In this document: in pieces, positions 54,088 through 63,707 of the stretch
How the letters are laid out: each line of letters opens with the position of its first letter
Numbering within the stretch: position 1 is the stretch's first letter
Assembly (NCBI RefSeq): GCF_051535215.1
Contig: NZ_JBPPLY010000007.1
Coordinates: 62,001-126,000, forward strand
Source: Nitrobacter sp051535215
Lineage (GTDB): Bacteria > Pseudomonadota > Alphaproteobacteria > Rhizobiales > Xanthobacteraceae
Length of the DNA stretch: 64,000 bases
Direction of reading: 5' to 3'
Translations under genes and position numbers: made by a program
Notes under the pieces: generated by a model
What the model was told of the DNA's origin: nothing
The model's database searches: none
Seen by the model: only the letters and a program-made list of their open reading frames with translations

Positions 54088-55569
54088 CTACGCCAGCGCG
54101 CGCGAGGCGTCCTTGACCTTGCGGGTCGCCACATCCACGGACTGCGTGACATGGGCGATCTCGCTCATGTTCGAGGTGATGTCCGCAACGCCCTTCGCGG
54201 CGATCTGCATGTTGGCAGAAATACTTTGCGTTACGGAGGCCTGTTCCTCCACCGACGCAGCGATGGCCGCAGATATTTCATTGATGCGCGAAATCGTCTG
54301 GGTGATGGCCTCGATGACGGCGACCGCGCCGCCGGTGGTATTCTGAACTTCGGCGACCTGGCCGCTGATCTCATCGGTGGCCTTGGCGGTTTGCGAGGCC
54401 AGGCTCTTCACTTCCGAGGCAACCACCGCAAACCCTCGACCGGCTTCGCCCGCGCGCGCCGCTTCGATGGTGGCGTTGAGCGCCAGCAGATTGGTCTGTT
54501 CCGCAATGCTGTTGATGAGTTGGACAACGTCGCCGATTTTCTGCGCCGCGGTGGAAAGACCGGAAACGATGGAACTGGTCTCGTTGGCCTGCGTAACGGC
54601 CTGCTGGGAAATCGCCAGCGCGTCCGCAGCCTGGCGGCTGATCTCGCCGACCGATGCCGCGAGCTCTTCCGCGCCGGCCGCGACGGCCTGCATGTTGGAG
54701 GAGGCCTGGGTGGACGCGTCGGCCGCCGAGGTCACGCGCTGCGAGGTCGCGGCAACGGACTCGGTGATCTGGCCGAGATCGGTGTCGATGGATTTCTGCA
54801 AATCAAGGCGGCGCATGCGGTCTTCGACCTGCGCCGTCACGTCCGTGGCGAATTTGACCACCTTCATCAGCGCGCCCTCCGCATCATGGATGGGATTATA
54901 CGACGCCTGAATCCAGACCGTCCGGCCGCCTTTGCCGATCCGCTTGTACTCGGCAGCCTGATATTCGCCGCGCCGGAGCGAATCCCAGAATGACTTGTAG
55001 GCCGCGCCGTCGCGCTCGGCCGGTTCGACGAAAATCCGGTGATGCTGCCTCTGGATCTCGTCGAGCCGATAACCAAGGGTGGTCAGGAAGTTCTCGTTCG
55101 CGGTGATGATCGTGCCGTCGAGATTGAATTCGATCACCGCCTGCGCCTTGTGAATCGCCTTGAGCTGGCCTTCACAATCGGCGGTTCGCAGTTTGCGCTG
55201 GGTGATATCGGTGGCGAACTTGACGACCTTGAATGGTTTGCCGCTACGATCCAGCAGCGGGTTATAGGACGCCTGGATCCAGATCGGCCGCCCGCCCTTG
55301 GCGACGCGCTTGAACTCCCGGGACTGATATTCACCGCGACGCAGCGCAGCCCAGAATTCACGATATTCGTGGCTGTCGCGGCGTTCCGGCTCGACAAACA
55401 TGCTGTGATGCTTGCCGCGGATTTCCTCGAGCGCGTATCCCATGGCGTTGAGAAAGTTCGCGTTCGCGGTGATGATCGTCCCATCGAGATGGAACTCGAT
55501 CACAGCCTGAGACCTGTTCAGCGCGTCAAGTTGAGCCTTTGCGTCGCGGGATGCCCTCGAAAACCTCAT
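54088..55569 (-). CDS. Soluble methyl-accepting chemotaxis protein with two PAS domains
   Basis: A 493-residue receptor with no membrane segment, from ATG 55569 (GGGGGG site). Two PAS domains of the same kind lie at about 1-122 and 123-245; they share VIEF-LDGTIITAN-NFL, RGEYQ and WIQASYNP segments. The signalling domain follows, with EQTNLLALNATIEAARAGEAGRGFAVVA, the receptor hairpin that binds CheA-CheW. Cytoplasmic receptors of this sort sense redox state, oxygen or small molecules; no haem or flavin ligand can be named. Confidence 0.88.
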   Translation of the reverse strand: MRFSRASRDAKAQLDALNRSQAVIEFHLDGTIITANANFLNAMGYALEEIRGKHHSMFVEPERRDSHEYREFWAALRRGEYQSREFKRVAKGGRPIWIQASYNPLLDRSGKPFKVVKFATDITQRKLRTADCEGQLKAIHKAQAVIEFNLDGTIITANENFLTTLGYRLDEIQRQHHRIFVEPAERDGAAYKSFWDSLRRGEYQAAEYKRIGKGGRTVWIQASYNPIHDAEGALMKVVKFATDVTAQVEDRMRRLDLQKSIDTDLGQITESVAATSQRVTSAADASTQASSNMQAVAAGAEELAASVGEISRQAADALAISQQAVTQANETSSIVSGLSTAAQKIGDVVQLINSIAEQTNLLALNATIEAARAGEAGRGFAVVASEVKSLASQTAKATDEISGQVAEVQNTTGGAVAVIEAITQTISRINEISAAIAASVEEQASVTQSISANMQIAAKGVADITSNMSEIAHVTQSVDVATRKVKDASRALA

Positions 55570-55758
55570 ATGATCGCCCCCCAATGTCGGCGATGATATA
55601 TACAATTAGTAGTTAAACATCATTTACTGAAATCTTAAGTTGTAAAGTTTTTTCCGCGATGCGCCGTGGCGCGTCGGGTGTGGTAAATTTATGCCCCTGC
55701 CGCGACGGGTCGTACCGCCGCAGCGGCCAGAGGCGGCCGCATCAGCGAAGACGGTAAA

Positions 55759-56613
55759 ATGACCCAAGAGCTCGATCTCGATCATTTGCGACAGTGGATC
55801 GGACGCTCCGAGGAAAAGACCGACGTGGTTACGGCGCGTCTGGTGACTGGATTGCGCTCGGTGTTATTCCTCGACATCGGTGCGCCCAGGGAAGGCGACG
55901 CTGCGCCGTTCGCGACGCACTGGTGTCTGTCGCCGCCGGTGGTGCCGATGTCCGATGTGGGGCCTGACGGCCATCCGAAGCGCGGCGGCTTCCTGCCGCC
56001 GGTCCCGCTGCCACGCAGGATGTGGGCAGGCGGTGAAATCAATTTCATCGAACCAATGCGTGTCGGGGATACCGTTACGCGGACCTCGACGATCAAGGAT
56101 GTAACGGTCAAGACCGGCGGCACCGGAACGTTGTGCTTCGTGGCGATCAATCACGCATTTGCGACGCAGCGCGGTCTCGCGCTCCGCGAACGCCAGGACA
56201 TCGTCTATCGGGAAATGCCGAAAGAAGGCGAGAACGCCGCGCCGGCAATGCCCACGCCGGCATCGACGCCGGTAAACCGCGAAACCCATGTCGCCGATCC
56301 GGTGCTGCTGTTTCGTTACTCGGCGCTGACCTTCAACAGCCATCGTATCCACTACGATCGCGACTACGCGACCCGGATCGAAGGTTATTCTGGCCTGATC
56401 GTGCACGGTCCGCTGCAGGCCTCGCTGCTGATCGAATTCGGCGCGAAGCTGCACGGCGGCAAGACGCCGAAGATCTTCACCTATCGCGGTCTGCAGCCGC
56501 TGGTCGACGGCGGCGAGTTCAGCGTCAACGCCGGCGCGGTCGGCGACAGCATGGAGCTTTGGACTGCAAATGCAGCCGGCATGCCCACCATAAAGGGCAC
56601 TGCAACATGGTGA
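55759..56613 (+). CDS. MaoC-type acyl dehydratase / mesaconyl-C4-CoA hydratase-like
   Basis: A 284-residue protein with two hot-dog folds. The N-terminal FAS1-like half contains HWCLSPPVVPMSDVGPDGHP and RRMWAGGEINF; the second half has RYSALTFNSHRIHYDRDYA and GLIVHGPLQASLL, where the hydratase His/Asp pair sits. This matches the mesaconyl-C4-CoA hydratase group and similar dehydratases of acyl-CoA metabolism. The precise substrate is unknown. Confidence 0.8.
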   Translation: MTQELDLDHLRQWIGRSEEKTDVVTARLVTGLRSVLFLDIGAPREGDAAPFATHWCLSPPVVPMSDVGPDGHPKRGGFLPPVPLPRRMWAGGEINFIEPMRVGDTVTRTSTIKDVTVKTGGTGTLCFVAINHAFATQRGLALRERQDIVYREMPKEGENAAPAMPTPASTPVNRETHVADPVLLFRYSALTFNSHRIHYDRDYATRIEGYSGLIVHGPLQASLLIEFGAKLHGGKTPKIFTYRGLQPLVDGGEFSVNAGAVGDSMELWTANAAGMPTIKGTATW

Positions 56614-56979
56614 GAATGCTCGTTCCGCACTCGCTTGACGCAACGCGCTTTTTTTGCACGGAAGTGGTGAAGAGGATCGTCAGCCATGAGGCGCGAGCAA
56701 ATCTTCACATAAACGAGGCCTGTTTCAGCCTCCTGAGTTAAGTCTTTTGATCTAGTCGGCGGCGTCGCCAATTCTGTCCCAGGCTACATTTTCGGTGTCT
56801 TGCGCCAGCGGAAAGGCGCTACAATGCCGCCGATCCACCCGTCAACGAAATCTGAACACAAATGATGTACCGCTCGTCTCCGTGCCGAAACTTGATTTTC
56901 GACCGAAAATCGCCACCTTCCGGTTGCGCAGGCGCAATTTGCACGCCAATCCATAGTCCGGGATCGACATTGCATCGAC
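56614..56979. other. 366-bp gap before ycjX
   Basis: No gene is supported. A small minus-strand frame at 56784-56981 and a plus frame at 56633-56741 have no family signal. A weak hairpin GAGGC...GCCTC near 56715 may end the hydratase gene; the rest should hold the ycjX promoter. Confidence 0.3.
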
Positions 56980-58449
56980 ATGGTTTCCAGCTTTTCCGAT
57001 ATCGTTGAAGAAGCGCGTCTGTCGGCCCGCGCGCTGCTGGATTACGGCGAAAATTTCTTCAACCCGACGATCAGGCTCGGCGTAACGGGGCTGTCGCGCG
57101 CCGGCAAAACGGTGTTCATCACCGCGCTGGTGCATGGCCTGTCGCGCGGCGGCCGGTTTCCGGTCTTTGAATCGCTCGCCAGCGGTCGCATCGCGCGCGC
57201 GCAGCTTGCTCCGCAGCCGGACGATGCGGTGCCGCGCTTCAACTATGAGCAACACGTCCACACGCTGATCACGGAACGGCGCTGGCCGAACTCGACGGTC
57301 GATATCAGCGAGTTGCGGCTCGTGATCGGCTATCAGCGGCAGAACGGCTCGGACCAGACGCTGACGCTGGATATCGTCGACTATCCCGGCGAATGGCTGC
57401 TCGATCTGCCGCTGCTCGACAAGAGCTACGAACAATGGTCTGCGGAAAGCCTGGCGCTGTCGCGGAAACAACCGCGCGCGCGGCTCGCAGAAGCATGGCA
57501 CGCGCATCTCGCAACGCTCCGGCCCTCGGCCCGCGAGGACGAGCAGGCGACGCTCGTCGCCGCGCGGCTGTTCACCGATTATCTCCGGGGCTGCCGGGAC
57601 GAGCGTTTCGCCATGAGCCTGCTACCGCCCGGCCGTTTCCTGATGCCGGGCAACCTCGCAGGCTCGCCCGCGCTCACCTTCGCGCCGCTCGATCTGCCCG
57701 CCGGCGGCATCGCGCCCGATGGATCGTTATGGACGATGATGCGGCGGCGATATGAGGCCTACAAAGATCTCGTGGTCCGGCCGTTTTTCCGCGATCATTT
57801 TTCGCGGCTCGACCGCCAGGTCGTGCTGGTCGATACGCTTTCCGCCTTCAATGCCGGGCCGGAAGCATTGTACGACCTCGAAGCCGCGCTCGCCGGAATT
57901 CTGGACTGCTACCGCGTCGGCCGCTCGACGCTGCTGAGCACGCTGTTCCGGCCGCGGATCGACCGCATCCTGTTCGCCGCCACCAAGGCCGATCATCTGC
58001 ACCACACCAGCCATGACCGGCTCGAGGCGATCCTGCGCCGCGTCGTCGAGCGCGCCGTCGCACGCGCCGAAGTCGCAGGCGCCGCCATCGACGTTGTCGC
58101 GCTCGCGGCCGTCCGCTCCACTCGCGAGGCGCAGGTGCAGTGCGGTCGCGAGAAGCTGCCGTCCATCCTCGGCACCCCTTTGGCCGGCGAATTCGCCAAC
58201 GGTGAGACCCTCGACGGCAACACCGAGGTGGCAACATTTCCGGGCGACCTGCCCACCGATCTCAAGGACCTGTTCAGCGGGAACGGCGCGTTCCGCGGAC
58301 TGTCCACGTCGGCGATGGACCAGACTGATTTCCGCTTTCTGCGCTTTCGTCCGCCACGCCTCCAGGGTAACGGAACGGGCGATCCGGCCCTGCCCCACAT
58401 CCGCCTCGACCGGGCGCTTCAGTTCCTGATCGGAGACCGACTGCAATGA
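56980..58449 (+). CDS. ycjX: YcjX family P-loop protein (DUF463)
   Basis: A 489-residue protein. The nucleotide-binding loop is TGLSRAGKTVFI at about 36-47. DYPGEWLLDLPLL near 130-142 supplies a G3-like DxxG region, and FAATKADHLHH near 330 is NKxD-like. The arrangement is the conserved YcjX type found with YcjF in proteobacteria. It may act in envelope stress. It overlaps the start of the next gene. Confidence 0.88.
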   Translation: MVSSFSDIVEEARLSARALLDYGENFFNPTIRLGVTGLSRAGKTVFITALVHGLSRGGRFPVFESLASGRIARAQLAPQPDDAVPRFNYEQHVHTLITERRWPNSTVDISELRLVIGYQRQNGSDQTLTLDIVDYPGEWLLDLPLLDKSYEQWSAESLALSRKQPRARLAEAWHAHLATLRPSAREDEQATLVAARLFTDYLRGCRDERFAMSLLPPGRFLMPGNLAGSPALTFAPLDLPAGGIAPDGSLWTMMRRRYEAYKDLVVRPFFRDHFSRLDRQVVLVDTLSAFNAGPEALYDLEAALAGILDCYRVGRSTLLSTLFRPRIDRILFAATKADHLHHTSHDRLEAILRRVVERAVARAEVAGAAIDVVALAAVRSTREAQVQCGREKLPSILGTPLAGEFANGETLDGNTEVATFPGDLPTDLKDLFSGNGAFRGLSTSAMDQTDFRFLRFRPPRLQGNGTGDPALPHIRLDRALQFLIGDRLQ

Positions 58450-59498
58450 GTGAGCGTTCCGGCCTGCGCCGCCCCGTCACATTCAAGCTAGACGATCCGC
58501 TCGTTGTGGTCCTGGATCCCGAGGAGGCGGCGAGCCGGCCTGCGCGCGGCAGCATCAACATCACGCCGGAAGCCGAACCGGAGCCGGAGCCCGTCTTGCT
58601 GCCGGAGGATGAGGCGCCGGAGAATCTTCCGGTTCCGGCGAGGAAAGGATTTCGCTGGGGCGTGCTGTTCTGGTCGTCGCTGGCCGGCTTCATCGCGCTC
58701 GGCACCGTGCTCGGCGTCATCAACCTGATCCACGACCTGTTCGCACGCAGCGAGGGGCTGGGTTTCCTCGGGCTGATGCTGGCGGCGCTGTTCGTGGTTG
58801 CGTCTATCGTCATCGCCGCGCGCGAGATCGCGGCCCTGGCCCGTCTCGCCACCATCGAGAACCTGCATCGGCGCGCGCTGGCCGCCATCGCCGCCGACGA
58901 TCGCACCGGAGCGAAAACGGTCGTGCGCGATCTGGTGAAACTCGCCCACGACAATCCGCACCTTGCGCGGGCGCGGGCTGCGCTGCGAAGCCATGGCACC
59001 GACATCATTGACGGCGCGGACCTGGTACGGCTCGCCGAGCGCGAGCTGATGGCGCCGCTGGATCAGGAAGCGCGCCGGCTGGTGTCGGTGGCGGCGCAGC
59101 GCGTATCGATCGTGACCGCGATCAGCCCCCGCGCGGTGGTGGACGTGCTGTTCGTCTTCGCGGCGGCGATACGGCTGGTGCGGCAGCTCGCGCGGCTGTA
59201 TGGCGGACGGCCCGGCACGCTCGGGATGATCCGCCTGATGCACCACGTCATCGCGCATCTCGCGATCACCGGCGGCATGGCGGCCAGCGACACCTTGATC
59301 CAGCAGATGCTCGGTCAGGGTATCGCCGCGAAGCTGTCGACGCGTCTGGGCGAAGGCGTCCTCAACGGCCTGTTGACCGCGCGCCTCGGCCTTGCGGCGA
59401 TCGACGTCACCCGCCCGATGCCGTTCACAGCACTGCCGCGGCCGGCGCTTGGCGATCTTGTGAAAGACCTGTTGCGCAAGCGCGGGAGCAACGACTGA
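58446..59498 (+). CDS. ycjF: YcjF family membrane protein (DUF697)
   Basis: A 350-residue protein with two membrane segments at about 75-100 (VLFWSSLAGFIALGTVLGVI) and 110-135 (LGLMLAALFVVASIVIA). The acidic N-terminal 60 residues and the C-terminal DUF697-like part (RVSIVTAISPRAVVDVLFVFA, then LYGGRPGTLGMIRLMHHVIAH) fit TIGR01620/YcjF. It forms an operon with ycjX. Confidence 0.88.
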   Translation: MSERSGLRRPVTFKLDDPLVVVLDPEEAASRPARGSINITPEAEPEPEPVLLPEDEAPENLPVPARKGFRWGVLFWSSLAGFIALGTVLGVINLIHDLFARSEGLGFLGLMLAALFVVASIVIAAREIAALARLATIENLHRRALAAIAADDRTGAKTVVRDLVKLAHDNPHLARARAALRSHGTDIIDGADLVRLAERELMAPLDQEARRLVSVAAQRVSIVTAISPRAVVDVLFVFAAAIRLVRQLARLYGGRPGTLGMIRLMHHVIAHLAITGGMAASDTLIQQMLGQGIAAKLSTRLGEGVLNGLLTARLGLAAIDVTRPMPFTALPRPALGDLVKDLLRKRGSND

Positions 59499-59499
59499 A

Positions 59500-61116
59500 C
59501 TATCGTATCACGATGGCGGCGAGCGTCGGATAACGACGACCTGTCTCGCTCTCCGCCAGTTGCCGCCATTTGTAGAACCGAGAATCCGGCGGCGGCGAGA
59601 GATCGGGCGTCCAGCCCGTCAGCTTTTCCAGAACATAGGTGTCCATGATCCGGCCGCGCCAGGTCCGCTGAACCCGGCCCAAAGGCGTCAGCACCGCGCC
59701 GGTCGAGGCCAGAAGGGAGACGCCGTCCTGTTCGCGGGCGATATAAACCCCGGCATGCCCGGCGATCCGCTGGAGACCGGGGTCGCGGAAACCCAGGAAG
59801 CGGCTGCGTTCGTTGATCTGGATCACCGGGACGCGATCCTTCAGATGCCAGCGCAGCATCGCATAGATCCGGTAATCGTCGGTCGCGATCCAGGTCGCCC
59901 CGGAGATCTGCAATTCATCTTCGGCGCGGCTCGCAACTTGCGCGAAGCCGGCTTCGCCGCCGATCGGATCGGTCTTGCCGATGAAATTCCACGGGCTGAC
60001 GACGTAATAGAGAAACACCGCAACGACAATAACGACGCCCGACGCGATCGCGGCGTTGATCCAGAACGCGGACGATCTTGCGATCCATGCCGGCCATTTT
60101 TCGCGCGATCGTTTCGCGATGTCGATCGCGGTTGCGGCGAATCCCAGCGGCCAGATGAACATCGGCCAGGTGTCGCCGACGCGAAGCGTCAGCGATTTCC
60201 AGAGGAAGTAACCGAACGGCACCAATACGGCTGTCGATAACAGCACGGAAACCGGATCGCGATGCCGAAATCCGCGCCATGCCGTGACCGCTACGCTGAA
60301 CAGCACCACGGGCAGCAGGATTGGTCCGACCTGCCCGAATTGAAGGCCGATATAGTCGCCGACAGTGCGCAGCATGATGTCATGCGCCGCGGTCGCGCGA
60401 ACGAACTGAAACCTGAACGAGGCCCAGTCGTGCATCCAATTCCAGATCAGAACCGGCGAGAACACTGCGACGGCAATCAATGGCGCGACCCACAGGTACG
60501 GACTGCGCAGCCAGCGTAAGCGCCAGTCCGGCACGACAATGAAAAGAACAACGGCGGGGATCAGCATCAATGCGGTCAGTTTCGACAGCAGCCCCAGGCC
60601 ACCGAAGAGGCCGGCGGCAAGCCACCAGCGCGGATCGCCGCTCTCGGTGAGCCGCACCAGTGACCACACCAGCGCCAGTTCGAACGGGATCAGCGCGACA
60701 TCGGGCGCGACCTTCGCCATCAGCAGGCCGTAATACAACGCCGCTTCCATCATCAGAACCGCCAGCACGGCGGCACGGATGTCGCGGGTGACGCGGCGGA
60801 CGATGTCGGCGAGCAGCAATTGCGAGACCGGCATCGCCAGCAGTCCGGCAAACCTGACGCCGAAATCGGTGTCGCCGAAGATTGCGGTGCCGAACCGAAT
60901 GAACCACGCGATCATCGGAGGGTGATCGAGGAAGGATAGCGCGCTTTCCTTCGACCAGGTCCAGTAGTACGCCTCGTCGGTCCTCAGATCCAGCGTGCCC
61001 GCGAAGATGCATCGCATCGCGGTCATCACAGCGATCAACGCCGCGATCCACAGCAGCGACGAACGCGCCGGACGTTCCGGCTGTAACGCGGATTTTTCGA
61101 GGTCTGCGATTGTCAT
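59500..61116 (-). CDS. GT39-type membrane glycosyltransferase (ArnT/PMT family)
   Basis: A 538-residue protein with about 10-12 membrane segments. The catalytic acidic pair lies in LRTDEAYYWTWSKE near residue 45, the usual first-loop position in protein O-mannosyl and ArnT-type transferases. Loops with FLDHPPMIAWFIRFG and the C-terminal soluble domain (IQINERSRFLGFRD) fit the family. It likely moves a sugar from undecaprenyl-phosphate to a lipid or protein at the periplasmic face. ATG 61116 is preferred to the longer start at 61155. Confidence 0.8.
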   Translation of the reverse strand: MTIADLEKSALQPERPARSSLLWIAALIAVMTAMRCIFAGTLDLRTDEAYYWTWSKESALSFLDHPPMIAWFIRFGTAIFGDTDFGVRFAGLLAMPVSQLLLADIVRRVTRDIRAAVLAVLMMEAALYYGLLMAKVAPDVALIPFELALVWSLVRLTESGDPRWWLAAGLFGGLGLLSKLTALMLIPAVVLFIVVPDWRLRWLRSPYLWVAPLIAVAVFSPVLIWNWMHDWASFRFQFVRATAAHDIMLRTVGDYIGLQFGQVGPILLPVVLFSVAVTAWRGFRHRDPVSVLLSTAVLVPFGYFLWKSLTLRVGDTWPMFIWPLGFAATAIDIAKRSREKWPAWIARSSAFWINAAIASGVVIVVAVFLYYVVSPWNFIGKTDPIGGEAGFAQVASRAEDELQISGATWIATDDYRIYAMLRWHLKDRVPVIQINERSRFLGFRDPGLQRIAGHAGVYIAREQDGVSLLASTGAVLTPLGRVQRTWRGRIMDTYVLEKLTGWTPDLSPPPDSRFYKWRQLAESETGRRYPTLAAIVIR

Positions 61117-61486
61117 CTGGATGCCGGGGACAACGCTCAGCGCACATCCCCGCATGGTTCTCCGGGGCGGCTATTCAGGTTTTTGACCACTCGGCTTCCG
61201 GTGTCAATCTGACAGCCCAACCAGGGCAGCCCCACTGCTTGGTTCGCGGCATATTTCCGGATGCATTTGCGCTGTGTGAGATTTCGCACACCCATCTGGC
61301 CGAACCCCCGCTTGTCTGAACGTCCATTCAGAAAATTGTCGGTTTTACTTCGCCGGATTCTTCGAACCGCATTTTGAAAGCACGCGACGAACTTGCGACG
61401 GGCACGCACGAGCCCGCAACCGGAAACCAGAACGCGAATTGAAACCGAAACCCGCGCATCACGCGCTTTATTTAAGGAGAACGATC
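61117..61486. other. 370-bp gap between divergent GT39 and His-rich genes
   Basis: I see no gene. It contains the promoters of the divergent neighbours and a ribosome-binding site AAGGAGAA before ATG 61487. Confidence 0.35.
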
Positions 61487-61735
61487 ATGTCTCGTAAACT
61501 TGCTCTTGGACTCGTTGCCGCTGCTTCCCTCGGTGCGATGGCGCTATCGCCCTCAGCCGCTTCCGCGCACGGTTGGGGCGGGCATCATCACCATCACTTC
61601 GGCCATTTCGGTCATCATTACGGCCACGGCTTCGGCGTCGCCTATATCGGCGGCTATGACGAAGGCTGCTATGTGGTGCGGCGCGTGCCGACCCCCTTCG
61701 GCTTCCGTCTGCGCACCATCAATGTCTGCGACTGA
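61487..61735 (+). CDS. Small exported histidine-rich protein
   Basis: An 82-residue protein after AAGGAGAA. A signal peptide (SRKLALGLVAAASLGAMALS) ends near SASA-H at 27. The mature start is WGGHHHHHFGHFGHHYGHGF, a His/Gly cluster likely to bind metal. Two Cys residues (GCYVV and NVCD) are near the end. A perfect terminator follows. Its location beside sorAB is suggestive, but no role is known. Confidence 0.75.
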   Translation: MSRKLALGLVAAASLGAMALSPSAASAHGWGGHHHHHFGHFGHHYGHGFGVAYIGGYDEGCYVVRRVPTPFGFRLRTINVCD

Positions 61736-61754
61736 TCCGCTATCCAACTCGGTC

Positions 61755-61785
61755 AAAACCCCGGCTGCCCGACAGCCGGGGTTTT
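61755..61785 (+). terminator. Rho-independent terminator
   Basis: A perfect 13-bp stem (61755-61767 with 61773-61785) with a five-base loop and ending in TTTT. It ends the His-rich gene. Confidence 0.85.
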
Positions 61786-61950
61786 GCGCGTCGGTAGCGG
61801 TATCATCCGCCCGCGCGGAAGGCAGGAAAACTCATCGATTTGGCGAGCCCTCACTCGAAAGCATCAATTGACTTGCGGTCTGGCGGTGCGAGACTTTGCA
61901 GATCGATAACCCGTGATGACGGGCTCGACCGTAAAGCTTCGGAGGAAGCC

Positions 61951-63159
61951 ATGCTCGACAGACGAGAGATGCTGAAACGCGTCGGTGCCGGACTGGCGCT
62001 TGGCGCAACCGCCAGCCTGACCCCTTTCAAGGCTTTCGCGCTCGACAGCGTGACCCTGCCATTCGATAACGGCGAACGTCCGCTGGTGAAGTATCCACAA
62101 AAGCGGGTGATGATCGGCCTCACCAGCCGGCCGCCGCAACTCGAAACGCCATTCTCGGTTTTCAACGAAGGCCCGATCACGCCGAACGACGCTTTCTTTG
62201 TCCGCTATCACCTTGCCGACATCCCGCTCAACATCGATCCCGACACCTTCACGCTCGAGATCAAGGGCAAGGTCGATCGCCCGCTCAAGCTGTCGCTCAA
62301 GGACATCAAAAAGATGAAGGCGACGGAGATCGTCGCCGTCAATCAATGCTCGGGCAACAGCCGCGGGTTCTTCAATCCGCGCGTCGCCGGCGGCCAACTC
62401 GGTAACGGCGCGATGGGGAATGCGCGCTGGCGCGGCGTGCCGCTCAAGACCGTGCTCGATCAGGCCGGTGTGCAGCAGGGCGCGAAACAGGTGGTGTTCG
62501 GCGGCATGGATGGCCCCGTCAGCGACAAGACGCCGGATTTCGCCAAGGCGCTCGACATCGACCACGCACGCGATGGCGAGGTGATGCTGGCTTATCTCAT
62601 GAACGAACGGGATTTGCCATTTTTGAACGGCTTTCCTCTCCGGCTTGTCGTTCCCGGATATTACGGCACCTACTGGGTCAAGCATCTCAACGAGATCACC
62701 GTCATCGACAGCGTCTATGACAATTTCTGGATGAAGACGGCCTACCGCATTCCCGACGACGCCTGCGCCTGCGTCGAACCGGGCACCGCGCCGAAGGCAA
62801 CTGTCCCCATCAACAAGTTCAACGTCCGCTCCTTCATCACCAATGTCGCCGACGGTGCGAAAGTCGGAATCGGCGGCAAGCTTCTGAAGGGGATCGCATT
62901 CGACGGCGGCACCGGAATCAAGGAGGTCGCCGTGTCGATCGACGGCGGCAAGACCTGGAAGGCCGCGCGGCTCGGCCGCAACTATGGCAAATACTCGTTC
63001 CGCGAATGGAAGATTCCGGTCAAGCTCACCGCCGGTCCGCACGAATTGAAGGTTCGCGCAACCAGCAACGGCGGCCAGGTGCAACCGTCCGAGGCCACAT
63101 GGAATCCGGCCGGTTACATGCGCAACGTCATCGAGACCGTTCGCGTGACGGCGGCCTGA
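61951..63159 (+). CDS. sorA: Sulfite dehydrogenase, molybdenum subunit SorA
   Basis: A 402-residue enzyme from ATG 61951 (GGAGGAAG site). A twin-arginine signal (DRREMLKR) exports the folded enzyme. Cys133 (AVNQCSGNSRGFF) is the molybdenum ligand of sulfite oxidase-family proteins. The C-terminal dimerisation domain starts about 290 (KFNVRSFITNVADGAKVG). It oxidises sulfite to sulfate in the periplasm and passes electrons to SorB, encoded 12 bases on. Confidence 0.92.
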   Translation: MLDRREMLKRVGAGLALGATASLTPFKAFALDSVTLPFDNGERPLVKYPQKRVMIGLTSRPPQLETPFSVFNEGPITPNDAFFVRYHLADIPLNIDPDTFTLEIKGKVDRPLKLSLKDIKKMKATEIVAVNQCSGNSRGFFNPRVAGGQLGNGAMGNARWRGVPLKTVLDQAGVQQGAKQVVFGGMDGPVSDKTPDFAKALDIDHARDGEVMLAYLMNERDLPFLNGFPLRLVVPGYYGTYWVKHLNEITVIDSVYDNFWMKTAYRIPDDACACVEPGTAPKATVPINKFNVRSFITNVADGAKVGIGGKLLKGIAFDGGTGIKEVAVSIDGGKTWKAARLGRNYGKYSFREWKIPVKLTAGPHELKVRATSNGGQVQPSEATWNPAGYMRNVIETVRVTAA

Positions 63160-63171
63160 GGGAGAAAAGTC

Positions 63172-63501
63172 ATGAAGCGTCCAGTTCTTCTCGCTCTCGC
63201 CGCCGCCGTCGGACTGGCCGGGAGCAGCGCTCTCGGTCCCACCGCGGCCGGCGCCAAGCCGATCTCATACAAGCTTCCGGATAAAGTGGCGGAGTTCAAG
63301 CCCGGCCCCAATCTCGACGTTGTGAAGGCCAACTGCACGTCCTGTCACTCAGCGGATTACGTCCAGACCCAGCCGCGCGGCCCGAAATTCAAGAAGGATT
63401 TCTGGCAGGCGGAGGTGAACAAGATGATCAAGGTGTATGGCGCGCCGATCGCCGAGGCCGATGTCGGCAAGATCGTCGATTATCTGACCGCAACTTATTG
63501 A
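63172..63501 (+). CDS. sorB: Sulfite dehydrogenase cytochrome c subunit SorB
   Basis: A 109-residue exported protein. A signal peptide (about 1-28, ending TAAGA-K) is followed by one haem site Cys55-x2-Cys58-His59 (NCTSCHSADYV) and a likely axial Met in VNKMIKVYGAP near 87. It is the electron acceptor of SorA and passes electrons to the respiratory chain. Confidence 0.93.
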   Translation: MKRPVLLALAAAVGLAGSSALGPTAAGAKPISYKLPDKVAEFKPGPNLDVVKANCTSCHSADYVQTQPRGPKFKKDFWQAEVNKMIKVYGAPIAEADVGKIVDYLTATY

Positions 63502-63707
63502 TGCCGGGAGCGGTATTCTGCGGAAATCCGGGATTTCCGCGGCCGCTGTTGTCTTAGAACATTTTCGCTTTTGACTGACTCAGAAGCGAAGTTCTAGATT
63601 GTTATTTTGACGCATTTCTTATGCGAACCGGTATCCACCCGGATCGAGATCCATGCTTCGCTCGAAGACACTATTTAGCTTAGCGTCTTGCTCAAAGACG
63701 CTATGGT
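63502..63707. other. Intergenic region with hairpin, repeat copy B and short direct repeats
   Basis: A perfect 10-bp hairpin with a one-base loop is at 63520-63540. Repeat copy B (inverted relative to copy A) runs from about 63555 to 63650, including the TTCGCTT/AAGCGAA hairpin and ATGCGAACCGGTATCCACCC. Next come two imperfect copies of a ~29-base unit at 63661-63689 and 63691-63720 (CTCGAAGACACTATTTAGCT and CTCAAAGACGCTATGGTCTA are their first 20 bases). Confidence 0.6.

Noticed and set aside
63520..63540. Hairpin after sorB as a rho-independent terminator
   Set aside because: The stem is perfect, but no run of T follows it, so I list it only as a hairpin in the intergenic region.
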